64,000 bases of DNA from Paraburkholderia sp. BCC1885 (GTDB lineage Bacteria > Pseudomonadota > Gammaproteobacteria > Burkholderiales > Burkholderiaceae): contig NZ_CAAJGM010000111.1 in assembly GCF_900996235.1 (NCBI RefSeq), forward strand, positions 62,001 through 126,000, in the 5' to 3' direction. The position numbers and the translations under genes were made by a program. Below are positions 51,793 to 59,286 of the stretch, piece by piece (position 1 is the first letter of the stretch; every line of letters begins with the position of its first letter). Below the pieces are notes generated by a model. That model saw only the letters and a list, made by a program, of their open reading frames with translations, was not told the origin of the DNA and did no database searches.

Positions 51793-51839
51793 CCGCGCAC
51801 TCGCTTCGCAGCCGCTTCGCGTCAGCCATGCAGTGACGG

Positions 51840-51883
51840 CATGGCCCAACCATGCCCCAACCATGCCCCAACCATGCCCCAGC
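51840..51883 (+). repeat. Four tandem copies of an 11-base unit (CATGCCCCAAC)
   Basis: CATGCCCCAAC is repeated perfectly at 51851-51861 and 51862-51872, with one-base variants at 51840-51850 (CATGGCCCAAC) and 51873-51883 (CATGCCCCAGC). It is non-coding, between the lipoprotein stop and the transketolase terminator, and is a likely variable-number repeat. Confidence 0.85.
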
Positions 51884-51898
51884 GCCGCGCACAAAAGA

Positions 51899-51930
51899 AT
51901 TCAGGCGGCCCATTACGGCGCCGCCTGAAT
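51899..51930 (-). terminator. Rho-independent terminator of the transketolase gene
   Basis: A perfect 11-base stem ATTCAGGCGGC/GCCGCCTGAAT with a 10-base loop is followed on the minus strand by TTCTTTTG. It lies 33 bases after the transketolase stop. Confidence 0.85.
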
Positions 51931-51962
51931 CTCATGCCCTGGCAGTCATTGCATAACCTGGG

Positions 51963-54035
51963 CTACTTCTTCTGCACCCGCGCAATCTGCTGCTTCGCCA
52001 TCTCGTACACATGCTCCGTCGTAAAGCCGAATTTGCGCTTCAGTTCGCTCCAGGGCGCCGAGGCCCCGAACGAGCGCATCACCACCTTCGCTCCTAACCG
52101 GCCCACGTAACGGTCCCAGCCGAGTTCCGCGGCCTGCTCGACGCACACCCGCGCATCGACGTCGGGCGGCAGCACCGAGTCCTTGTACGCCTCGTCCTGC
52201 ACCTCGAACACATCCCACGACGGCATCGACACCACGCGCGCAGCGATCCCTTCGCTCTTCAGCTTTTCGTAGACCTCCACGCAGGTTGCCACTTCACTGC
52301 CGGTGGCGAGCAGCAGCACTTGGGGCTTCTGGCCGTCGGCGGCGTCCGCGAGCACATAGGCGCCCTTGCGCACCCCTTCGGCGGAGGCGTACTTGCTGCG
52401 ATCGAGGGTCGGCAACGGCTGGCGCGTCAGCACGATGCACGAGGGATGACGCGGCTCGGACAACGCCACGCGCCACGTCTCGGACACCTCGTTGGCGTCC
52501 GCGGGACGCAGCACCGTGAGTCCCGGCACGCCGCGTAGGGCGGCCAGTTGCTCGATCGACTGGTGGGTCGGACCGTCCTCGCCGAGGCCGATCGAATCGT
52601 GCGTGAACACGTAGATGGCCGGCACTTCCATGATGGCGGAAAGGCGAATCGGCGGCTTCATGTAGTCGCTGAAAATCAGGAACGTCGAGCCGTAGGCGCG
52701 CAGATTCGACAGCACAAGGCCGTTTACCGCCGCGCCCATGCCGTGTTCGCGAATCCCGAAGTGCAGATTGCGGCCGCCGTAGCTTTCGTGCTCGAAACTT
52801 CCCGCGCCTTCGAACTTGAGATTGGTCTTGGTAGACGGCGAAAGATCGGCCGCGCCGCCGATCAGCCACGGCAGGCGCGCGGCGATCGCGTTCAACACCT
52901 TGCCGGACGATTCGCGCGTCGCCATGCCTTTGGGATCGGCTTCGAAGGTGGGAATGTCGGCGTCCCAGCCATCCGGCAGTTCATGCGCTTCGATCTGGTC
53001 GAATTCGCGCGCGAGGTCGGGATGCTTCTGGCGGAAGTCTTTCAGCTTCGCCAGCCATTCGTTGCGCGCGGCCTTGCCGCGTGCGCCGATGCCCTCGGCG
53101 AAGCGCGCCATCACGCCGTCGGGCACGTAGAACTTCTTGTCTTCCGGCCAGCCGTAAAAGCGCTTGGCGGCGGCGACTTCTTCGTCGCCGAGCGGCTCGC
53201 CGTGGGCAGCCGAGGTGTCCTGCTTCTTCGGCGCGCCCCAGCCGATGATGCTGTTCACCACGATCAGCGTCGGTTTGTCGGTGACGCTTTTGGCTTCGTT
53301 GAAGGCGGCTTCGAGCGCGGCGCCGTCGTTCGCGTCGGTGACGTGAATGGTGTGCCAGTGGTAGCCGTGAAACCGCGCTTCCACATCGTCGCTATAGGCG
53401 AGATCGGTATGGCCTTCGATCGTCACGCGGTTGCTGTCGTAAATCCACGTCAGGTTCGACAACTGCAGATGGCCCGCCAGCGACGCCGCTTCGTGCGAGA
53501 TGCCTTCCATCATGTCGCCGTCGCCGCACAGCGCGTAGACGCGGTAGTCGAACAGCGGCGCGTCCGGCTGGTTGAAACGCGCCTCGTACCAGCGCGAGGC
53601 CATCGCCATGCCGACGCTATTGCCGAGCCCCTGGCCGAGCGGGCCGGTGGTGGTTTCGACGCCGGTGGTCATGCGGTATTCGGGGTGGCCCGGCGTGTTG
53701 CTGTCGAGCTGGCGGAAATTCTTGATGTCGTCGAGCGATACCGCTGGCCGGCCGGTCGCCTTGCCGTCGTCGTCGACGGCCTTGACGCCGGACAGATGCA
53801 GCAGGGAGTACAGCAGCATCGACGCGTGCCCCACCGAGAGCACGAAGCGGTCGCGATTGGGCCACAGCGGCTCGTCGGGGTCGTAGCGCAGATGGTTCTG
53901 CCACAGATGATAGGCAACCGGGGCCAGCGCCATCGGCGTGCCGGGGTGGCCGGAATTCGCCTTTTGCACGGCATCCATCGATAGCGTCCGGATCGTGTCG
54001 ATACACTGCTTATCGAGGGAGGGATTGTTTTGCAT
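51963..54035 (-). CDS. tkt: Transketolase
   Basis: This 690-residue thiamine-diphosphate enzyme of the pentose phosphate pathway and Calvin-type sugar exchange has the N-terminal SGHPGTPMALAPVAY. The ThDP motif starts GDGDMMEGISHEAASLAGHL and ends YDSNRVTIEG. The catalytic His/Glu region is FGIREHGMGAAVNG, and a C-terminal domain completes the fold. Length fits the family (about 665-690). The start ATG 54035 has AGGAGC upstream. It appears monocistronic; no other pathway genes lie adjacent. Confidence 0.95.
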   Translation of the reverse strand: MQNNPSLDKQCIDTIRTLSMDAVQKANSGHPGTPMALAPVAYHLWQNHLRYDPDEPLWPNRDRFVLSVGHASMLLYSLLHLSGVKAVDDDGKATGRPAVSLDDIKNFRQLDSNTPGHPEYRMTTGVETTTGPLGQGLGNSVGMAMASRWYEARFNQPDAPLFDYRVYALCGDGDMMEGISHEAASLAGHLQLSNLTWIYDSNRVTIEGHTDLAYSDDVEARFHGYHWHTIHVTDANDGAALEAAFNEAKSVTDKPTLIVVNSIIGWGAPKKQDTSAAHGEPLGDEEVAAAKRFYGWPEDKKFYVPDGVMARFAEGIGARGKAARNEWLAKLKDFRQKHPDLAREFDQIEAHELPDGWDADIPTFEADPKGMATRESSGKVLNAIAARLPWLIGGAADLSPSTKTNLKFEGAGSFEHESYGGRNLHFGIREHGMGAAVNGLVLSNLRAYGSTFLIFSDYMKPPIRLSAIMEVPAIYVFTHDSIGLGEDGPTHQSIEQLAALRGVPGLTVLRPADANEVSETWRVALSEPRHPSCIVLTRQPLPTLDRSKYASAEGVRKGAYVLADAADGQKPQVLLLATGSEVATCVEVYEKLKSEGIAARVVSMPSWDVFEVQDEAYKDSVLPPDVDARVCVEQAAELGWDRYVGRLGAKVVMRSFGASAPWSELKRKFGFTTEHVYEMAKQQIARVQKK

Positions 54036-54308
54036 GGGAAAGCTCCTGTTCGTCGGTTAGCAGCGTCGTCGTAACGCGCTGCAATGAACATTCCTGCGGG
54101 ATTGGCGCGCCTGAGGCGGCCAGCGGGGACGGCGGCTTGACGACAACCGGAACGGCCGACCGTTCGATCATGCGCCGATGCGTGGCAATAGCCAACTGTC
54201 TGGCGCGCAATGACGAGACGCGGGCGGCTCAACAATGCCGGGATAGTGCCGCGCGTTCAAGGCGCGCGCCGCGCCGTCTTGCGGTAACCAGGCTGGCTGG
54301 ATCCGCCA

Positions 54309-54854
54309 TCAGGCGGCATGCAGCCAGTGGTCGACCACGGGCCCGTGCGTGCCGTCGAGCGGATCGCGGGGCGGAAACGGCAATGCATTCATGGCGGCAA
54401 GCTCATCGGGCGTCAGCGCCTCGCGGCGAATATCCCACTGCTGGCCGGCGGGATAGCCGCCCACCACCTGAAAGCGGCCTTCGAACGATTGCAGACAGTG
54501 ACCGGTGCCGGCCGGCAACAGCAGCGCGTCGCCGGCGGACACTTTCACGACCCGTCCGGCAGGCCCGCCGACGATCACTTCAGCCGAGCCCGAGGCGACG
54601 CCCAGCACTTCATGGGCGCTCGCGTGGAAATGGTGGTAGTCGAAAATGCCGTCGCGCCACTGCGGCGGCCAGTCGTTGCGCTCGAACAGAATTTCGAAGG
54701 CGGAGGCGAGATCCCCGCCGCCGGCGCGCAAGGCTCGCCGGTAGATCACCACGGGCAGCTTGCGGTTGTTCGGCACCCAGTCGTGCGGCTCCAGTTTAAA
54801 AATCTCGTACTGCTCGTCGGTAGCGTGGCGTGCGTGTTCCACATCGTTGTACAT
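54309..54854 (-). CDS. Cupin-domain protein
   Basis: This 181-residue single cupin protein is of the YjlB-like type. The beta-barrel blocks are YHHFHASAHEVLGVASGSAEV (with HxH and Glu ligands for a metal), DALLLPAGTGHC and FQVVGGYPAGQQWD. Such proteins are small metal-dependent or binding proteins of unknown substrate. ATG 54854 has GGAG nine bases upstream. It stands between transketolase and the divergent kup gene, with a 270-base gap on one side that shows no recognisable feature. Confidence 0.85.
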   Translation of the reverse strand: MYNDVEHARHATDEQYEIFKLEPHDWVPNNRKLPVVIYRRALRAGGGDLASAFEILFERNDWPPQWRDGIFDYHHFHASAHEVLGVASGSAEVIVGGPAGRVVKVSAGDALLLPAGTGHCLQSFEGRFQVVGGYPAGQQWDIRREALTPDELAAMNALPFPPRDPLDGTHGPVVDHWLHAA

Positions 54855-55094
54855 GAAAGGCTCCGGGATGTTTCCACAACTCTGTGAGAGTCGCATAAAT
54901 CGCGCCCGGACCTTCTCGCAGGCTGAAATGGACGGCAGCATGCTCGCGGACAGAAGATTGAAAGGCAACCGCGAGGCACGCGACGCACGCGAGGCACCGG
55001 CGAGGCACCCGCGGAAAAATTGCGCCGCTGTAAGGGAACGCACCTTGCTGCTCTTTGCGAGTGTTGTCTGAAGAGACCCTTCCCGCCTGTGACG

Positions 55095-57029
55095 ATGTCC
55101 ACCCCCTCCGCCCCCGCTCATCCCCAACATACCGCCACCGCCAAAGGCGCCCCTACGGCACGCCAGCCCGGCCTCTCCACGCTAATGCTGGGCGCGCTCG
55201 GCGTCGTATTCGGCGACATCGGCACGAGTCCCATTTACGCCTTGCGCCAAGGCGTGCTCGATGCCGGCGCTGCAACGCCGCTGATCGTCATGGGCTTGCT
55301 GTCGACCATCGTGTGGGCGGTGATCCTCGTCGTAATGCTGAAATACGTCTGCTACGTCATGCGCGCCGACAACGAAGGCGAAGGCGGTATCGTGGCGCTT
55401 TCGGCGCTCGTGCGGGCCTGCCGGCAGAAAGGCGACGCCGCGCCGCGCGCGCTGCTGCTGGTCGGCCTGTTCGGCGCGGCGATGTTCTACGGCGATTCGA
55501 TGATCACCCCGGCAGTCTCGGTGCTATCCGCCGCCGAAGGCCTGCCGCAGATCAATCACGCGCTCGCGCCGCTGGTGGTGCCAGGCGCCGTCCTGATTCT
55601 GATTGCGCTCTTCGTGTTTCAGAAGCGCGGCACGAGCACCGTCGGACGCTGGTTCGGTCCGGTCATGACACTGTGGTTCCTGTGGCTCGCCGCGCTCGGC
55701 ATCTACCGCATCGTGCAGCATCCGCAGGTGCTGCGCGCGCTCTCGCCGTGGTGGGCGCTGCATCTCGTGCAGGTACGTCCGGGGATTGCCTTCGTGATTC
55801 TCGGCGCGGTCATTCTCGCGCTGACCGGCGCGGAGGCGCTCTACGCCGATATCGGCCATTTCGGGCGGCGGCCGATCCGGGTGGCGTGGCTCGCGGTGGT
55901 ATTTCCGGCCATCATCCTCGGTTACTTCGGCCAGGGCGCCACGCTGCTTTACGAAGCGGGTCCCAAAGACCAGCCGTTTTTCGCCATGGCGCCGAGCTGG
56001 GCGCTGATTCCTACCATCGTTATTGCGCTGCTCGCCACGGTGATCGCTTCGCAGGCGGTGATTTCCGGCGCGTTCTCGATGACGAGCCAGGCGATCGAAC
56101 TCGGCTTCCTGCCGCGTATGCGCGTCGTCGAGACGTCGCGCGAGCAGCGCGGCCAGGTCTATGTGCCGGCGGTCAATCTGATTCTGTTCGCAGCGGTGAT
56201 GTTTCTGGTGCTGACGTTCCGCTCGTCCGCGAAACTCACCTCCGCTTACGGGATCGCGGTCGGTCTGACGATGCTCACCACCACGATCCAGATGATCAGC
56301 CTGTCGCGCCGCCTGTGGCATTGGCCACGCATCGCGGTGGCCGCCGTCAGCGTGCCGTTGCTGGTCATCGACGGCCTGCTGGTAGCCGCCAACGTGCCGA
56401 AGATTCCCCAAGGCGGCTGGTTTCCCGTGATGATCGGCGCGGTGATGTTCGTGTTGATGACCACATGGCAGCGCGGCCGCGAGGCCGAAGCGAGGCGCGC
56501 CGGATCGACGGCGACCCTGGAGACATTTTTGAAGGAAGTGCTCGATGGACCCGAGCCGCCCGCGCGCGTAGCGGGAACTGCGGTTTATCCGGGCAACCTG
56601 CGCGGCATGACGCCTGCCGCGCTGCGCAGCAACGTGCGCCACAACCGCGTGCTGCATCGGACGTCGATTTTCTTCACCAACATTTCCGAGTCCGCGCCGC
56701 GCGTCGACGAGAAAACCCGCCTCGAAACGCGCGATCTCGGGGATGGCTGTTATGAGGTGGTGGCGCGGCACGGTTTCGTCGAGCGGCCCAATCTGCCCTC
56801 GCTGCTCGCGTCGCTCGACGGACGGCTTGGCGGTTGGCAATACGCGCCGAAGCACACCACCTTCTTCCTGCCGCGCGAGGAAATCGTCAAGGGACACCAC
56901 GGCGACGCCATGCGCGACTGGCGCAAGTCGCTGTTCGCGGCGATGTCGTTTCATTCGGCATCGAGCGCCGAATACTATGGGCTCGATGGCGAAAGCGTGG
57001 TTGAACTTGGGGTGCAGGTGGTTCTGTGA
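55095..57029 (+). CDS. kup: Low-affinity potassium transporter
   Basis: This 644-residue Kup/HAK/KT-family K+:H+ symporter carries the signature GVVFGDIGTSPIYALR in the first membrane helix. About 12 helices extend to residue 455, with GDSMITPAVSVLSAAEGL and TGAEALYADIGHFG. The cytoplasmic C-terminal domain (about 470-644) regulates activity. ATG 55095 is taken as the start; GTG 55089 two codons earlier is possible. It is divergent from the cupin gene and not in an operon. Confidence 0.93.
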   Translation: MSTPSAPAHPQHTATAKGAPTARQPGLSTLMLGALGVVFGDIGTSPIYALRQGVLDAGAATPLIVMGLLSTIVWAVILVVMLKYVCYVMRADNEGEGGIVALSALVRACRQKGDAAPRALLLVGLFGAAMFYGDSMITPAVSVLSAAEGLPQINHALAPLVVPGAVLILIALFVFQKRGTSTVGRWFGPVMTLWFLWLAALGIYRIVQHPQVLRALSPWWALHLVQVRPGIAFVILGAVILALTGAEALYADIGHFGRRPIRVAWLAVVFPAIILGYFGQGATLLYEAGPKDQPFFAMAPSWALIPTIVIALLATVIASQAVISGAFSMTSQAIELGFLPRMRVVETSREQRGQVYVPAVNLILFAAVMFLVLTFRSSAKLTSAYGIAVGLTMLTTTIQMISLSRRLWHWPRIAVAAVSVPLLVIDGLLVAANVPKIPQGGWFPVMIGAVMFVLMTTWQRGREAEARRAGSTATLETFLKEVLDGPEPPARVAGTAVYPGNLRGMTPAALRSNVRHNRVLHRTSIFFTNISESAPRVDEKTRLETRDLGDGCYEVVARHGFVERPNLPSLLASLDGRLGGWQYAPKHTTFFLPREEIVKGHHGDAMRDWRKSLFAAMSFHSASSAEYYGLDGESVVELGVQVVL

Positions 57030-57113
57030 ATGGCGCCGTTTGTCAGTTGCCTGCTGCCGGCTGCCGGTTTTGCGCCGCGACCCTAACGTGGGCCGGCGGC
57101 GCGACGATGTCAT

Positions 57114-57386
57114 TCAATGCCGGTCAGGCTTGTCCGTCGCAACCCGCTGCGATTGCCGACCGCCACCTCCTGGCGGCTCGCCGTGATTCCCGGTGCCGAG
57201 CGGCACCTCCGCGGTTTGCTTTGGGCGCTGGCTGGTGCGCTGCGGGTCGGTGCGTTCGGCTTCCTGCTTTTGCGCTGCTGTCCGCGTATCGCGTTGCGTT
57301 TCGTCCGTAGTTTCGTTTGCATCGTGTGCGCCGGTATCTTGCGGCTCGAAATTGGGCTTTGAATCCGGCTTTGAATCGTTCTGCAT
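57114..57386 (-). CDS. Small hydrophilic hypothetical protein
   Basis: This 90-residue protein has a near-perfect AGGAGG site five bases before ATG 57386. It is almost entirely made of charged and polar residues (Asp, Lys, Gln, Thr, Pro, Gly). It has no hydrophobic core, so it is expected to be disordered. Similar short proteins are common in Burkholderiaceae. Function unknown. It converges on kup. Confidence 0.7.
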   Translation of the reverse strand: MQNDSKPDSKPNFEPQDTGAHDANETTDETQRDTRTAAQKQEAERTDPQRTSQRPKQTAEVPLGTGNHGEPPGGGGRQSQRVATDKPDRH

Positions 57387-57603
57387 CGCAACCTCCTCAG
57401 GATGATGACCCTTTCAATACAGCAACAACCGGACCGCTCTTTGCCTGCTTTTCCATACCCTTGCCTGCAACGCGCACGGCGTGCGTTTGAGAACCCGGCT
57501 CATTAACCCGCGCCAGTGCCTGAGACTGAAATCGTCGAAAACGCCTCACCAGGCATGGCCGTTGCAGCAAAATCCGCATGGACTTTGTAAAAAGGAGAAC
57601 GCC

Positions 57604-57849
57604 ATGGCCGACGCGCCCATCACGACAATCCGCATTTCGGATACGGAATTGCAGGTCGAACGCACGTTTTATTCGTTCGCCAGCAAGACCGACGCGGACG
57701 CATTCCAGATGTGCCTCGTCGACGGATCGATCGACGCCTGCTACCAGCGACATCCTCCTGTTTCAGTGCGGCCGACCGTGCCCGACGAACATCCGGACGA
57801 TCCGAACCGCGGCAGCACGATTTCGCCGTCGTTAGGTGGCATGCCTTAA
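57604..57849 (+). CDS. Small hypothetical protein
   Basis: This 81-residue protein has an AAGGAG site seven bases before ATG 57604. The N-terminal half has a clear alternating pattern (ITTIRISDTELQVERTFYSF) suggesting a small beta-alpha unit. The C-terminus is Pro/Asp-rich and probably unstructured. No known domain is recognised. It faces the 81-residue gene at 57873-58118 tail to tail, 23 bases apart. Confidence 0.72.
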   Translation: MADAPITTIRISDTELQVERTFYSFASKTDADAFQMCLVDGSIDACYQRHPPVSVRPTVPDEHPDDPNRGSTISPSLGGMP

Positions 57850-57872
57850 ACCGTGATCAGACCGCCGCGCCA

Positions 57873-58118
57873 TCAGGGCTCAGGCGACGCGCGATCGGCC
57901 GCGACAATGGCGCGGCCATATTCGACGGCGGCGTGGCGCGCATCGTCTGCGCTTTCATAGGGGCCGATCTGCGGCGCCCCTTCGAACGGAAACAGGATGC
58001 GCCGGTCGGCTTTGCGGATGACCTTCAGGCCGCCGATATACCGGCCGTCTCCCGTACTGTGGTAACTCGCGAAGATTTCGAACTCGTCATCGGCTACGTC
58101 GGCTTTGTGTCGCGCCAT
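57873..58118 (-). CDS. Small hypothetical protein, DUF6723-like
   Basis: This 81-residue protein reads FEIFASYHSTGDGRYIGGLKV, LFPFEGAPQIGPY and ADDARHAAVEYGRAIVAAD. The pattern of a short beta-sheet followed by a helix resembles the DUF6723 family of Burkholderiaceae. Family membership is from memory of the sequence pattern, and function is unknown. ATG 58118 has AGGGAAG about 10 bases upstream. Confidence 0.72.
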   Translation of the reverse strand: MARHKADVADDEFEIFASYHSTGDGRYIGGLKVIRKADRRILFPFEGAPQIGPYESADDARHAAVEYGRAIVAADRASPEP

Positions 58119-58407
58119 TCTGCATACTTCCCTGGATAGAGGCTTTCTTCTGCGCGTCCGTTAAGCGCGCGGCGAGCCGCAACGCGCGTGGAAGCGGTTT
58201 ACTCAGCGTCGAGCAACAGCCGTTCCTGAACCTCGGGACAGACTGCTTCGGTGTGCCTGGCGATTCTTTAGGCATGCGCATTGCGTTCATCTCGCGTCAA
58301 TAGCGTTGCAATGCTCGCCCCCTGATGCTCTCGCTAACTCGCTGACGACTGGCACCGAACGAATCCGGCAAACCGAGGCAAACCCCAGGCAACCCAGCCA
58401 GACCCTT
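58119..58407. other. Intergenic stretch with no recognised feature
   Basis: About 290 bases between the divergent small DUF gene and the mgtC-family gene. The mgtC-family reading frame stays open back to 58306, but no ribosome-binding site or domain supports that extension. No repeats or terminators were seen. Confidence 0.4.
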
Positions 58408-59115
58408 ATGACGCCCATGCCCCTCATTCCCACCTGGCAAGACATCGCCATACGGCTCGCGGTGGCGCTCGCCGCCGGCGCCCTGCTCGGTCTGAATCGC
58501 GGTGAGTCAGGCAAAGCGGCTGGCTTGCGCACCACCATGCTGGTCTGCCTCGCCGCGTGTCTCGCCATGCTGCAGATGAACGTGCTATTGCCGCAGGCCG
58601 GCAAACCCGAAGGCGCGTTTGCGGTACTCGACCTGATGCGTTTGCCGCTTGGCATCCTGTCGGGCGTAGGCTTTATCGGGGCGGGCGCGATCCTGCGTAA
58701 AGATGGCCTCATCACCGGCCTGACTACTGCGGCGACGCTGTGGTTCGTCACCGTCATCGGCCTGTGCGCGGGGGGCGGACAGATTGCGCTGGCCCTGCTC
58801 GGCATCCTGCTCGGTATGGTCGTGCTGGGCTTGCTCGGCAAGATCGAGCACCGCTTGCCGCGCAACCTGCGCGCGTCGCTGACCCTTCGCTACGACCCAG
58901 CCTCGGACGCGCGTGGCCGCTGGCTCGATGAACTCGAGCGCTTGCAGTGCCGCGTTTCCTCGCGCGGCTTACGCGCAGACCCCGCGAGCGGCGTCCTTGA
59001 AGAGCGTTTTCAGGTGCTGTGGAAAGCACCGGAAAGCAGCGACACGGTGGAACAGGCGCTGACGCAGATGGCCAGCGCCCATCGCGAGGCGGTGGAGTGG
59101 GCGATCGAGGATTAA
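58408..59115 (+). CDS. MgtC/SapB-family membrane protein
   Basis: This is a 235-residue protein. The N-terminal 130 residues hold the MgtC/SapB membrane domain with LAVALAAGALLGLNRGESG, GLRTTMLVCLAACLAML, the GFIGAGAIL block and GLTTAATLWF. The C-terminal 90 residues form an ACT-like soluble domain. MgtC proteins influence magnesium-limited growth and membrane ATPase activity; the role here is not known. ATG 58408 is chosen because the domain starts soon after it, though no ribosome-binding site is clear. Confidence 0.87.
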   Translation: MTPMPLIPTWQDIAIRLAVALAAGALLGLNRGESGKAAGLRTTMLVCLAACLAMLQMNVLLPQAGKPEGAFAVLDLMRLPLGILSGVGFIGAGAILRKDGLITGLTTAATLWFVTVIGLCAGGGQIALALLGILLGMVVLGLLGKIEHRLPRNLRASLTLRYDPASDARGRWLDELERLQCRVSSRGLRADPASGVLEERFQVLWKAPESSDTVEQALTQMASAHREAVEWAIED

Positions 59116-59286
59116 CGCGGAAGCGACCTCCGCCACCAGGCGTCAGCAAGTCGATCAGTCCGCCGCGCGCGGCCGCTCGAGCCCGGTCTGCGACGCTACG
59201 GCCCGCTTCTTGCGCGGCTACCACCAGGCCCGCTGCGCACGCGCATTCACTCATCGCCATTCGTCACGATTCGCCAAGGAGCCACC

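Noticed and set aside
50509..51894. Upstream extension of the exonuclease frame
   Set aside because: It is antisense to the lipoprotein gene, and the enzyme's conserved N-terminus starts at 50508.
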